Position numbers and translations under genes: made by a program. Positions 41,315-50,581 of a stretch of DNA of 64,000 nucleotides are shown here, piece after piece. Origin of the DNA: Clostridiales bacterium (GTDB lineage Bacteria > Bacillota > Clostridia > Oscillospirales > Oscillospiraceae); contig SFIY01000004.1 of the NCBI GenBank assembly GCA_004555205.1, forward strand, positions 15,042 to 79,041, in the 5' to 3' direction. The notes under the pieces are model-generated. The model saw only the letters and a program-made list of their open reading frames with translations, was not told where the DNA came from and searched no databases. How positions within the stretch are numbered: the first letter of the stretch is position 1; each line of letters starts with the position of its first letter.

Positions 41315-41327
41315 GGAGGAGCTGACA

Positions 41328-41819
41328 ATGGCGAAAGAACAAACCTGGCATATTACCATTGACGGCGCTGACCATAAGGTGACCTATGTGCGGCATGGAC
41401 TGCGCAGCGGTACCTCTGCCCTTTTTGTGGACGAGGAGGAAGGCAAACTGTTTCGGCCTCGTGACGGTTATGTGGACGAAGCCATTACCGTAGGCGACAA
41501 GGAATGTCGCTTTGTCATGCGCGGATACACCGCCGATGTAGCGGTTGATGGTGTCTTTGTTGATAGCGGTAAAAAGTACAAACCCATTGCAGAACTGCCC
41601 ACATGGTATCGTGTGGTGACGGTGGTTTGTCTGGTGCTGTATTTCTTTGTCTGGCGCACACAAATGTGGACGGCCATTATCTTGGCAGGTATTGTGTGGC
41701 TATGCAGTGACTGCGTGGCACACAGCGATTCTATGCCCCTTAAAGTCAAAAAAACGCGCTATCTGCTGATCCCTCTGATTGCGCTGATCGGCAGTATTCT
41801 CGTAAAAATTCTTCTGTAA
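41328..41819 (+). CDS. Uncharacterised membrane protein next to spoVK
   Basis: 163 residues from ATG 41328, after GAGGAGG; 13 bases downstream of the spoVK stop. N-terminal soluble beta-rich domain (residues 1-95: WHITIDGADHKVTYVRHG...VAVDGVFVDSGKKY, an FHA-like or beta-sandwich pattern) followed by three or four membrane helices. I do not recognise the family. Co-transcription with spoVK is likely. Confidence 0.7.
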   Translation: MAKEQTWHITIDGADHKVTYVRHGLRSGTSALFVDEEEGKLFRPRDGYVDEAITVGDKECRFVMRGYTADVAVDGVFVDSGKKYKPIAELPTWYRVVTVVCLVLYFFVWRTQMWTAIILAGIVWLCSDCVAHSDSMPLKVKKTRYLLIPLIALIGSILVKILL

Positions 41820-41821
41820 GC

Positions 41822-41856
41822 AAGAAATCCACCCTTTATCGGGTGGATTTCTTTAG
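41822..41856. terminator. Bidirectional terminator
   Basis: 13-bp stem 41822-41834 / 41841-41853, loop of 6; overlaps the end of the convergent acetyltransferase gene. Confidence 0.8.
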
Positions 41857-42332
41857 CTGAGCCGTTCAAATGCGATACGCGGTGAGCCGTCAGGCACATA
41901 AATGACGCCTACACGGCGAAAGCCGTTCTTCTGCAACACATACTGCATCGTGGCGTTTGCGCTGTGGGTATCAGCGCGCAGATGTGGGATCTGTGCCGAT
42001 GCCCACTGAATCATATCCGCAAAGACACCCTTATGCTGTCCGTCACTTCCCAGACGGTGGATGGTGCCATACAAACTATCGCTGAGCCACGCGCCGTCCT
42101 CAATGGTCTGATAGGTGGCATCCTCGCCGATGATGAACGCAAATACCCCATGGATGCCGTCCTTTTCCCATACATAAAGCTGTCCCAGACGGATGTCGTT
42201 TTCCAGTTGCAGCTCCGGCGCGTCAATACCGTCCCACTGCGTCATATTGCCGTTTTTCCGCATATAGGCGCGCGCCGCGGCATAGATCGGCAGAATCGCG
42301 GGCAAATCTTCTTTCGTCGCTTTTCTGATCAT
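41853..42332 (-). CDS. GNAT-family N-acetyltransferase
   Basis: 159 residues: MIRKATKEDLPAILPIYAAARAYMRKNGNMTQW, HGVFAFIIGED, TIHRLGSDGQHKGVFADMIQWASAQIPHLRADTHSANATMQYVLQKNGFRRVGVI. The acetyl-CoA loop and the NGF motif of motif B are visible. Substrate unknown. Follows the DUF711 gene by one base, so likely in the same transcript. Confidence 0.85.
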   Translation of the reverse strand: MIRKATKEDLPAILPIYAAARAYMRKNGNMTQWDGIDAPELQLENDIRLGQLYVWEKDGIHGVFAFIIGEDATYQTIEDGAWLSDSLYGTIHRLGSDGQHKGVFADMIQWASAQIPHLRADTHSANATMQYVLQKNGFRRVGVIYVPDGSPRIAFERLS

Positions 42333-42333
42333 A

Positions 42334-43692
42334 TCAATTCTTCAAGCTCTGCAGCGGGGCGGGAATACGGCCGCCGCGGGCGATAAAGTCGGCACTGGAG
42401 GCTTGGTGTACCGGCATCACGGGAGCGCTGCCCAGCAGACCGCCCATCTCGATCATATCACCTACTGTCTTCCCCTCCACAGGAATAATACGCACAGCAG
42501 TCGTCTTGCTGTTCACCATACCGACAGCCGCTTCATCGGCAATGATGGCGGAAATGGTTTCTGCGCTGGTATCACCGGGCACGGCGATCATGTCCAATCC
42601 CACGGAACATACGCAGGTCATAGCCTCCAGCTTGTCTATGGTCAACACGCCGGACTGCGCTGCAGCGATCATACCCTCGTCCTCGGATACGGGGATAAAC
42701 GCGCCGGACAAGCCTCCTACATGGCCCGAAGCCATCACGCCGCCCTTCTTCACGGCGTCATTGAGCAGCGCCAGCGCCGCCGTTGTGCCGTGTGTGCCGC
42801 AGGTCTCCAGGCCCATTTCCTCTAAAATACGCGCCACGCTGTCGCCTACAGCAGGCGTGGGAGCCAGTGACAGATCCACGATGCCAAAGGGTGTATCAAG
42901 CCGCCGGGAGGCCTCTGTCGCCACCATTTGCCCCATACGCGTAATCTGGAACGCCGTCTTTTTTACGGTTTCCGCCACCACATCGAAGGGCTGTCCCTTG
43001 CAGCTTTGCAGCGCATGATACACCACACCGGGGCCGGATACGCCTACATTGATGACGCTGTCGGCCTCGCCTACGCCGTGGAACGCACCTGCCATAAAGG
43101 GATTATCCTCTACCGCATTGCAGAATACCACCAGCTTGGCGCAGCCCAAGCCGTCCTGCTCCGCTGTCAGATGTGCCGTTTCCTTGATCACCCGGCCCAT
43201 CTGCGCCACGGCATCCATATTGATGCCGGCCTTTGTGGAGCCCACATTTACACTGGAGCAGACAAAGTCTGTCTGGGCCAAAGCCTGCGGAATGGCACGC
43301 AGCAGCAGCTCATCTCCCTTGGCAAAACCCTTTTGCACCAAAGCGGAAAAGCCGCCGATGAAATTGACGCCGCATTCCTTTGCCGCGCGATCCATTGTCA
43401 GGGCAAACGGTACATAATCCGTGGTGCTGCAGCTGCCGGCCACAAGTGCCATCGGCGTAACGGAGATTCGCTTGTTTACGATGGGGATGCCAAACTCGCT
43501 TTCTATTGCCTCACCTGTTTTGACAAGGTGTTCCGCTTTACGGGTGATTTTATCATAAATTTTATCGCAGCAGCGCTTGGGGTCTTCGCTGATGCAGTCC
43601 AGCAGCGAGATACCCATGGTGATCGTGCGAATATCCAGATGCTGCTTGTCGATCATGTTGATGGTTTCAAAGATATTACTCAGACTCAGCAT
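42334..43692 (-). CDS. PFL-like DUF711 (UPF0210) protein
   Basis: 452 residues from ATG 43692. Recognised by [63 protein letters not shown] and [22 protein letters not shown]. Distant relative of pyruvate formate-lyase-type barrels, function unknown. Always paired with an ACT-domain protein, as here (start overlaps it by a few bases). Confidence 0.9.
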   Translation of the reverse strand: MLSLSNIFETINMIDKQHLDIRTITMGISLLDCISEDPKRCCDKIYDKITRKAEHLVKTGEAIESEFGIPIVNKRISVTPMALVAGSCSTTDYVPFALTMDRAAKECGVNFIGGFSALVQKGFAKGDELLLRAIPQALAQTDFVCSSVNVGSTKAGINMDAVAQMGRVIKETAHLTAEQDGLGCAKLVVFCNAVEDNPFMAGAFHGVGEADSVINVGVSGPGVVYHALQSCKGQPFDVVAETVKKTAFQITRMGQMVATEASRRLDTPFGIVDLSLAPTPAVGDSVARILEEMGLETCGTHGTTAALALLNDAVKKGGVMASGHVGGLSGAFIPVSEDEGMIAAAQSGVLTIDKLEAMTCVCSVGLDMIAVPGDTSAETISAIIADEAAVGMVNSKTTAVRIIPVEGKTVGDMIEMGGLLGSAPVMPVHQASSADFIARGGRIPAPLQSLKN

Positions 43693-43700
43693 GGTACACC

Positions 43701-43970
43701 TCAAATCTTGTGCATGGCGTCGAAAATATCCTCGCGCTGGATACGGATAGACAAACCGCGGCTCTCGCCGTATTTCTTCAGCACGGCGCTCAACGGCTCA
43801 AAGGCCATGTCGCACAGCGTAAGATCCACCACCATCATCATGGTGAAGAACCCGTCCATGACGGTTTGGCTGATATTCAGAACATTGATATGGCAGTCGG
43901 CCAATGTGTTGCATACACCGGCAATGATGCCCACCTGATCCTTACCGATAACGGTGACAATTGCTTTCAT
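43701..43970 (-). CDS. ACT-domain protein (UPF0237)
   Basis: 89 residues: [50 protein letters not shown], one ACT fold as in regulatory domains of amino-acid enzymes (GcvR-like). Partner of the DUF711 protein; probable ligand sensor. Confidence 0.9.
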   Translation of the reverse strand: MKAIVTVIGKDQVGIIAGVCNTLADCHINVLNISQTVMDGFFTMMMVVDLTLCDMAFEPLSAVLKKYGESRGLSIRIQREDIFDAMHKI

Positions 43971-43985
43971 AAATCGTTCTCTCCT

Positions 43986-44558
43986 TTATTCCATTTCATC
44001 CAAGGTCAGCTTGAAGCTGTCCATAAAGTGTTTGCGGAAATAGTCCAGTTCCGGCAATCCAAACTGGTCCAGAGCAGCCGCCGTCTGCTCAGCGGCACGG
44101 CGGAACTCCGTATTACCTGCTTTCAGCTCTTCCAGACACTTGATATAGGCGCTGAGCTTGTCCGCCGCCTTTACCAGCTCTTCTACATCCGGATCCACCG
44201 GCTGCAAAATCTCATCATAGGTGCTGCGCATTTCTTCCGGCAGCATGTTTATCAGCTTATCACAGGCAACCGACTCCACCTGCTTATAGGCGTCGCGAAT
44301 AGACGGATTATAGTATTTGATCGGCGTAGGCAGATCACCTGTTAAAATCTCACAGGCATCGTGGTACAGCGCGGTCACAGCCACCTGTCCGGCGTCGATT
44401 TGGCCGCCGAAATAGGTGTTGCGGATCACGGCCAAGGCGTGTGCCAACGCGGCCACCTGATGGCTATGCTCCTGAATATTTTCCGTGTAGCTGTTACGCA
44501 TCAGCGCCCAGCGATTGATAAAGCGCATGCGCGCAATGTAAGCAAAAAAATGGTTCAT
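43986..44558 (-). CDS. HD-domain 5'-nucleotidase (YfbR-like)
   Basis: 190 residues from ATG 44558, overlapping mtaB by 4 bases. HD-fold metal site: His in EHSHQVAALAHALA, the HD pair in ALYHDACEILTGDLPTPIKYYNP and a late Asp in LVKAADKLSAYIKCLEEL. Removes phosphate from deoxynucleoside monophosphates in the YfbR family. Confidence 0.88.
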   Translation of the reverse strand: MNHFFAYIARMRFINRWALMRNSYTENIQEHSHQVAALAHALAVIRNTYFGGQIDAGQVAVTALYHDACEILTGDLPTPIKYYNPSIRDAYKQVESVACDKLINMLPEEMRSTYDEILQPVDPDVEELVKAADKLSAYIKCLEELKAGNTEFRRAAEQTAAALDQFGLPELDYFRKHFMDSFKLTLDEME

Positions 44559-45841
44559 TCCCTCACCTCTCCCCATAAAATGTCATTCTCAACGCCTGTA
44601 ATCGTTACAGGCAGCACTTGATTATGTAAACCGTCCTGTGCCACCTCCACCTCCATGTAGTTGGGGGCATGACCGCGGGATTTTCCGTCAGAAGACTGTT
44701 CAAACAGCACCGGATAAGTGTGACCGACACAGTCGGCAAGATAGGCGCGGTGCATCTTGGCCGCCACCTCGCCCGCACGGTGCGCGCGTTCATCCTTAAC
44801 GGGGCCGGGCACCTGTGCCATTTTCGCTGCCGGTGTGCCGGGGCGGATGGAATACGGAAAAACGTGCATATCGGCAAAGGCGCACTTTTCAATAAAGGCA
44901 AGCGTCTGAGAAAACTCCTCCTCCGTTTCCCCGGGAAATCCGGTGATCAGATCGGTGGTAATGGCCGGATGATCAAAATATGCCCGCAGCAGTCGCACAG
45001 ATTCGTAGAAACGTGCCGTATCATACTTGCGGTTCATGCGCTTGAGTGTGGCATCGCAGCCGCTTTGCATGGACAGGTGGAAATGCGGACAGAGCCGGGG
45101 CAGCTTGCAGGCGCGCTGACAGAAATCTTCGGTGATCGTGCGCGGTTCCAGACTGCCCAGACGCAGGCGCATATCCCCTGCTGCCTCGGAAACGGCTTCC
45201 AGCAGGTCGATCAGCGTGGTACCGTCCTTGAAATCGTGACCGTAGGAGGAAATCTCGATACCGGTAATGACGATCTCGCGGTAACCCTCCCTGTGAAGCT
45301 GCTTTGTCTGCGCCACGGCGATCTCCATGGGCAAAGAGCGCACACCGCCGCGCGCGTAGGGAATGATGCAGTAAGTGCAGAAGTTAACACAGCCGTCTTC
45401 CACCTTCAGCATAGCGCGGGTACGGGCTGCCATGCCGCCGGCAGGCAGCACCTCAAACTGGCGGCGCTTGAAGGCGTCATCTACCAACTGCATGGGTACA
45501 TGCTCCGCTGCAGCCTGTTCCAGCAGGTCGAGAAAGGCCATGCGGTCTCCGGTACCGGCAATCAGGTCAATGCCCAGCGACGCCGCTTCCTGTGTATGGG
45601 TCTGTACATAGCAGCCGCAGGCGGATACCACCGCATGGGGATTCCGCTTCCTGGCGCGGCGGATCATCTGACGCGATTTTTTATCACTGACAGCCGTCAC
45701 AGAACAGGTGTTGATAATATAGGCATCGGCGGTCTCTTCAAAATCCACCAGCGCATGGCCCCGGCGGGTCAGCTCCTGTTCCATTGCCTGTGTTTCATAT
45801 TGGTTTACCTTGCAGCCAAGTGTGTAAATGGCAACCTTCAT
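44555..45841 (-). CDS. mtaB: tRNA t6A37 methylthiotransferase MtaB
   Basis: 428 residues from ATG 45841. N-terminal UPF0004 domain with cluster Cys (TLGCKVNQYE, INTCSVT, ACGCYVQ), radical-SAM motif DGCVNFCTYCIIPYARG (CxxxCxxC), then a TRAM-like C-terminus. Converts t6A to ms2t6A at position 37 of tRNAs reading ANN codons. Full length. Confidence 0.95.
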   Translation of the reverse strand: MKVAIYTLGCKVNQYETQAMEQELTRRGHALVDFEETADAYIINTCSVTAVSDKKSRQMIRRARKRNPHAVVSACGCYVQTHTQEAASLGIDLIAGTGDRMAFLDLLEQAAAEHVPMQLVDDAFKRRQFEVLPAGGMAARTRAMLKVEDGCVNFCTYCIIPYARGGVRSLPMEIAVAQTKQLHREGYREIVITGIEISSYGHDFKDGTTLIDLLEAVSEAAGDMRLRLGSLEPRTITEDFCQRACKLPRLCPHFHLSMQSGCDATLKRMNRKYDTARFYESVRLLRAYFDHPAITTDLITGFPGETEEEFSQTLAFIEKCAFADMHVFPYSIRPGTPAAKMAQVPGPVKDERAHRAGEVAAKMHRAYLADCVGHTYPVLFEQSSDGKSRGHAPNYMEVEVAQDGLHNQVLPVTITGVENDILWGEVRE

Positions 45842-45958
45842 CCGCAGATTAACTCCTTGCACTTTTCCTCAAAAATGAGTATAATACTATTTTGGTTATT
45901 ATAATCGATTCTTGCGTCGGTGACAAGTCCCCGGCTTCACGAAAATGAGGTGTTTTTC

Positions 45959-47092
45959 ATGATATATTTGGATCATGCCGCTACCACGCCTGTACCCAAG
46001 GCGGTGGCCGATGCCATGTATGAGGTTTTGACCGGACAATTCGGTAATCCCTCCTCCCAGTACCCTACGGGACAGGAGGCGAAGCAGTTGGTGGAGGGCT
46101 GCCGCAGCGTCATTGCCAAGGCATTGTGCTGCCAAAGTAAGAACCTTTACTTTACCTCCTGCGGCACGGAAAGCGACAACTGGGCCATCCAGGCCGCCGT
46201 CTGGCAGGGCAGGCACAACGGCAGGCATATCATTACCACCGCCGTGGAACACAGCGCCGTTTTGGAATCCTGCAAATGGCTGGAAAAGCAGGGCTGGGAA
46301 GTGACGTATCTGCAGCCGGACAAGGACGGTAATATCCATGTGGAGCAGGTGGAGAATGCCTTGCGCGAGGATACGGTGCTTGTTACCATGATGCTGGTCA
46401 ACAATGAAACCGGCTGCCTCTTCCCTGTGAAGGAAACGGCGCAGCTTCTGAAAGCAAAAAGGAGCAAAGCGCTGCTGCACAGTGATGCGGTACAGGGCTT
46501 TATGAAAGTGGATTGCGACCCCGTAGGCTGGGGCGTGGACATGATGAGCCTTTCGGCTCACAAAATCGGCGGCCCGAAGGGGATCGGCGCCTTGTATATT
46601 GCCGACAGCTTCCGCAATGTGCGTCCTCTGCTGCCCGGCGGCGGCCAGGAAAGCGGTTTACGCTCCGGTACCGAGGCTACGGCGCAGATCGCCGGTTTTG
46701 CCAAGGCGGTGGAGCTGCGCAGCAAACATCTGGCGCAAAAGCTGCGGCATACGGCGGAAATCAAGGAATACTGCCGCGAAAAACTGCTGACAATCCCCGG
46801 CATGGTATCCGTTGGGAATGGCACGGCGCCCCATATTCTGTCCATGGCACTTTCCGGCTATCCCAGCGCCAATATTGTAACCGATTTGGGTGAAAAGGGT
46901 ATCTGCATCAGCGCAGGCAGCGCCTGCCATCGCGGTAAAAGCAGCCATGTGGTATCGACTTTGGGCCTTGACAAAAGGACGGCCGCCGGTGTGATCCGGA
47001 TCAGCTTCTCCCCTGATACGACCAAAGAAGATATTGACACGCTCTGCGCAGCGCTGAAAGAACATCAGGCATCACGCTTCCCCATGCTGTAA
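45959..47092 (+). CDS. Cysteine desulfurase (NifS/IscS-like)
   Basis: 377 residues from ATG 45959. PLP enzyme: IYLDHAATTPVPKAV, TSCGTESDNWAI, TTAVEHSAVLESC, PLP-Lys in SLSAHKIGGPKGIGALY, RSGTEATAQIAGFAKA and the mobile-loop Cys in SAGSACHRGKSSHV. Provides sulfur for Fe-S clusters or thiolated tRNA. No iscU or thiI gene is next to it; it is followed by a MATE transporter. Confidence 0.9.
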   Translation: MIYLDHAATTPVPKAVADAMYEVLTGQFGNPSSQYPTGQEAKQLVEGCRSVIAKALCCQSKNLYFTSCGTESDNWAIQAAVWQGRHNGRHIITTAVEHSAVLESCKWLEKQGWEVTYLQPDKDGNIHVEQVENALREDTVLVTMMLVNNETGCLFPVKETAQLLKAKRSKALLHSDAVQGFMKVDCDPVGWGVDMMSLSAHKIGGPKGIGALYIADSFRNVRPLLPGGGQESGLRSGTEATAQIAGFAKAVELRSKHLAQKLRHTAEIKEYCREKLLTIPGMVSVGNGTAPHILSMALSGYPSANIVTDLGEKGICISAGSACHRGKSSHVVSTLGLDKRTAAGVIRISFSPDTTKEDIDTLCAALKEHQASRFPML

Positions 47093-47101
47093 GAGGTATT
47101 T

Positions 47102-48496
47102 ATGACAAAAAATTTGACCAGGCGCGGGCCGGAATTTTATCGCTACTTGTGGCGTCTGAGCCTGCCCATGATCTTGCAAAATTTAATCACCTTTTCCCTC
47201 GGCTTGATCGATACTTTTATGGTCAGTCGGTTGGGCAATACCCAAATGGCGGCCGTAACCACAGCCAATGTGCCGGTTTTTCTGCTCATCAGCATTGTCT
47301 TTGGCGCACAGAGCGGTTTGGGGATTATCGTCAGTCAGTACTGGGGTAAAAAGGATCTGACCAATATCAGCCGCGCGCTGGGTGTGGCGTCTCTGCTGGG
47401 CACCGGCCTTACGCTGCTGTTGGGCATTTTGTTTTTGCTGTTCCCTGTGCCCATTATGGACCTGCTGAGCAATAACCATGAGCTGTCCGTTTTAGGTGCG
47501 CCCTATCTGCGTATCATCGGCTTTTCCTATGTGTTCAATATGCTCTCCAGTATCTATGTCAGCGCACAGCGCAGCGTAGAAAATCCCCATTTCGGCATGA
47601 AGCTATTTGGCTTCTCTACGGTGTTGAACACTGCCTTGAACTATCTGCTGATCTACGGCAAATGGGGCTTTCCTGCACTGGGTATCCAGGGCGCGGCAAT
47701 TGCCACCCTGCTGGCGCGTATTTCCGAAGTGATCATTTGCGTTGTTTATGCTTTGCGCAGCAAAACGATGCCCCTGGATTTGCCCGCTTTCTTCCGTCCC
47801 GGGAAGGAGATGCTGCGCCGTTTTATCAAATACTCCTGGCCTGTGCTCTTAAATGAAACGGGTTGGGGCTTGGGCAACAGTCTGTTTACCGTGATCCTCG
47901 GCTATACTGCCAATTCCGTGGAATTTTTGGCGGCATATGCCGTCACCGGCAACCTGGGACGGATTTTCCTGGTGGTCTGCTTTGGACTGGGCGCCGCTAC
48001 GGCTGTTATGGTAGGTATGGCGATTGGCGAGGGCCGGTCACACGATGCGGTGATGGAGCTGAGCCGCACCTTGCTGCGTTTTACGACACTTGTTGCCGTT
48101 GGATTGTCGGTTGTTTCGCTTTTGCTGGTACCCTTGCTGTTCCGACCGGTCATATTCCCTCTGTTCAAACTGTACGGTGAATCGGCGGTTATTGCCACCG
48201 CACTGGCTGTGACAGCCTTTGCCAGTTTCCCCTTCCATGCCTATTCCATCTCGGCGGTGACCGGTGTCCTGCGCGCCGGCGGCGAAGTCACATGGGCCGC
48301 TGTCTTTGATTTGCTGCCGCTGTGGCTGATTGCATTACCCTTGACGGCCTTGGCGGCGCTGGTTTTCCGCTGCAATTGCTGGATCATAGCCATGACCATA
48401 CAGGCTGAGTGTATCTTCAAAGTACCCCTATGTTATTTCCATATCAAAAAAGCACGCTGGATCCATGATGTCACCGTATCCCGGGAGGAATTATGA
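47102..48496 (+). CDS. MATE-family efflux transporter
   Basis: 464 residues with twelve hydrophobic segments in two halves. RLSLPMILQNLITFSLGLIDTFMVSRLGNTQMAAVTTAN and the matching second half YSWPVLLNETGWGLGNSLF...GNLGRIFLVVCFGLGAATAVMVGMAIGEG identify the MATE fold. Na+ or H+ coupled export of drugs or metabolites; substrate unknown. The end overlaps rlmA by 4 bases. Confidence 0.9.
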   Translation: MTKNLTRRGPEFYRYLWRLSLPMILQNLITFSLGLIDTFMVSRLGNTQMAAVTTANVPVFLLISIVFGAQSGLGIIVSQYWGKKDLTNISRALGVASLLGTGLTLLLGILFLLFPVPIMDLLSNNHELSVLGAPYLRIIGFSYVFNMLSSIYVSAQRSVENPHFGMKLFGFSTVLNTALNYLLIYGKWGFPALGIQGAAIATLLARISEVIICVVYALRSKTMPLDLPAFFRPGKEMLRRFIKYSWPVLLNETGWGLGNSLFTVILGYTANSVEFLAAYAVTGNLGRIFLVVCFGLGAATAVMVGMAIGEGRSHDAVMELSRTLLRFTTLVAVGLSVVSLLLVPLLFRPVIFPLFKLYGESAVIATALAVTAFASFPFHAYSISAVTGVLRAGGEVTWAAVFDLLPLWLIALPLTALAALVFRCNCWIIAMTIQAECIFKVPLCYFHIKKARWIHDVTVSREEL

Positions 48497-49317
48497 GTCT
48501 GTTCATCTGTCCTGTCTGCGGCAGCGCCTTGACGCGCGGTCAAAGCACCTATCGCTGTGTAAACGGACATAGCTACGATATTGCCAGAGAGGGGCATACC
48601 CACCTTTTGCCGGTCAACCGCAAAAACTCCCGAATGCCCGGTGATGACAAGGGTATGTCGGGCGCCCGCGCAGCGTTTTTATCAAAGGGTTACTATGCGC
48701 CGCTGCGCAACGCGCTCTGTGATCTGGCGGTGTCCCTGTGCGCAGATACCCCTCATGTATTGGATACCGGCTGCGGCGAAGGCTATTATACCAGCGGTGT
48801 GTACCGTGCACTGGTACAAGCGGGCAAAACACCGCAAATGGCAGGCACGGATATATCGAAATTTATCCTGCGTCTGGCTGCTAAACGGGAAAAGGACATC
48901 GAATTTGCGGTAGCCTCCTCCTATCACCTACCCATCGCCGATGACAGTATTGATTTTCTGCTTAACTGCTTTTCTCCCTTGGCGTTGGAAGAATTTAAGC
49001 GCGTATTGCGGCCCAGAGGTCATTTTGTCTATGTAGTGCCCTCGGAAAAGCACCTGTGGGAGTTAAAAGAAGTGTTGTACGACCGTCCCTACCCCAACGA
49101 GGTAAAGGAAACGCCCTATGACAGCTTCCGCTATGTCGAAATTCGCCATGTGGAGGATGTCATTACCCTGCAAGGTCAGGAGGACATCCATGCCCTGTTT
49201 CAGATGACGCCTTACTATTGGAAAACGCCCAAGGCCGGATGTGAGCGGCTTGCCCAATTGCAAACGCTGACTACCCGCATCTCCTTTGACATTCATGTGT
49301 ATGAAAAGCTGCCATAA
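48493..49317 (+). CDS. rlmA: 23S rRNA (guanine-N1)-methyltransferase, RlmA type
   Basis: 274 residues. N-terminal zinc finger CPVCGSALTRGQSTYRCVNGHSYDIAREGHTHLLP, then SAM-binding VLDTGCGEGYYTSGV, ASSYHLPIADDSIDFLLNCFSPLALEEFKRVLRPRGHFVYVVP. Methylates G745/G748 in helix 35 of 23S rRNA; some relatives give tylosin resistance. Confidence 0.92.
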   Translation: MSLFICPVCGSALTRGQSTYRCVNGHSYDIAREGHTHLLPVNRKNSRMPGDDKGMSGARAAFLSKGYYAPLRNALCDLAVSLCADTPHVLDTGCGEGYYTSGVYRALVQAGKTPQMAGTDISKFILRLAAKREKDIEFAVASSYHLPIADDSIDFLLNCFSPLALEEFKRVLRPRGHFVYVVPSEKHLWELKEVLYDRPYPNEVKETPYDSFRYVEIRHVEDVITLQGQEDIHALFQMTPYYWKTPKAGCERLAQLQTLTTRISFDIHVYEKLP

Positions 49318-49322
49318 GAAAT

Positions 49323-49356
49323 AAAAATCCCCACACCATGTGGGGATTTTTCTCTA
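49323..49356. terminator. Bidirectional terminator after rlmA
   Basis: 13-bp stem 49323-49335 / 49339-49351, loop CCA, A and T runs at both ends. Confidence 0.85.
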
Positions 49357-50580
49357 TTCCTTTGCTGACAAATCCACTGCATGCCGCACAAAGCTCATGG
49401 GCGGCACGGCATGGGGCAATTTCATATGGAAAATCATCTGCGGCGTTTTGGGTTCCGACAGAGGCTCGCCGTCAACATCTGTCATCATCGGCACTGTAAT
49501 GGAAAACGGCTTCACATCAGGTCCGACAATTTCCACCACATCACCTGCCGCAAATTTGTTGCGAAGCGACAATGTGGCGTTGCCGTCCGAATCACAATCC
49601 GTCACAACGGCGCAAATCTGCCAGTCACGAATATAGCGGGAGTTATCATAGTACTGGCCGGGCTGGCCGTAGTAAAATCCGGTAGCATAATGACGGTGGC
49701 TGACATGCTCCACCTCGTCGCGCCAGACAGGATCCACAGCGCGGCCCGCCGCTACATCATCCAATACATGGCGATAGGCGCCGGTCACAATGGCGGCATA
49801 GTAAGCGGATTTGGCGCGTCCTTCTATTTTCAGACAATCCACACCGGCATCCATCAGATCGTCCAGATGATCGATCATGCACATATCGCGGGAATTCATG
49901 ATATAGGTGCCCTTTTCATCTTCAAATACGGGAAAATACTCCCCCGGGCGTTTTTCCTCCATCAGCGCATATTGATAGCGGCAAGGCTGCGCGCAAGCGC
50001 CGCGGTTGCTGTCGCGGCCGGTCATATAGTTTGACAGCAGGCAGCGTCCGGAATAGGACACACACATGGCACCGTGGGCAAAGGTTTCGATTTCCAGCTC
50101 TTTGGGGACACGGGCCCGGATTTCGCGGATCTCCTCCAAACTTAACTCCCGTGCCAATACGACGCGCTGGGCGCCCAAATCATACCATGCACCGGCACAG
50201 GCGTAGTTGGCAACGGACTGCTGGGTACTGATATGGCGCTGACAATGGGGTGCATACTTCCCTGCCAGTGTAAACGCGCCCAGATCAGCCAGAATCAACG
50301 CGTCCACACCTGCCGCATCCAGGCGTTCCAGATGCGCAGGCAGACAGTCTGCCTCCCTGTTGCGCGGCATGGTGTTGACCGTCACATGGACTTTCACGCC
50401 GTGATCGTGTGCAAAGCGCACGGCCTGAGGCAATTCTTCATCGTTGAAATTGCCGGCAAAGGAGCGCATACCGAAGGATGTTCCGGCCAGATACACGGCA
50501 TCCGCGCCGTATAAAACAGCCATTTTTAATTTTTCCATGTCCCCCGCCGGAGACAGCAATTCGGGTTTCTTTCTTGTCAT
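49354..50580 (-). CDS. Peptidase U32-family protein (tRNA/rRNA hydroxylation type)
   Basis: 408 residues from ATG 50580 (TTG 50589 is possible), overlapping the mltG end region. U32 signatures: ELLSPAGDMEKLKMAVLYGADAVYLAG, VHVTVNTMPRN, ISTQQSVANYACAGAWYDLGAQRVVLARELSL, ETFAHGAMCVSYSGRCLLSNYMTGRDSNRGACAQPCRY (Cys ligands) and CLKIEGRAKSAYYAA. Relatives RlhA and TrhP/TrhO-like proteins hydroxylate RNA bases; protease activity is doubtful. Confidence 0.88.
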   Translation of the reverse strand: MTRKKPELLSPAGDMEKLKMAVLYGADAVYLAGTSFGMRSFAGNFNDEELPQAVRFAHDHGVKVHVTVNTMPRNREADCLPAHLERLDAAGVDALILADLGAFTLAGKYAPHCQRHISTQQSVANYACAGAWYDLGAQRVVLARELSLEEIREIRARVPKELEIETFAHGAMCVSYSGRCLLSNYMTGRDSNRGACAQPCRYQYALMEEKRPGEYFPVFEDEKGTYIMNSRDMCMIDHLDDLMDAGVDCLKIEGRAKSAYYAAIVTGAYRHVLDDVAAGRAVDPVWRDEVEHVSHRHYATGFYYGQPGQYYDNSRYIRDWQICAVVTDCDSDGNATLSLRNKFAAGDVVEIVGPDVKPFSITVPMMTDVDGEPLSEPKTPQMIFHMKLPHAVPPMSFVRHAVDLSAKE

Positions 50581-50581
50581 G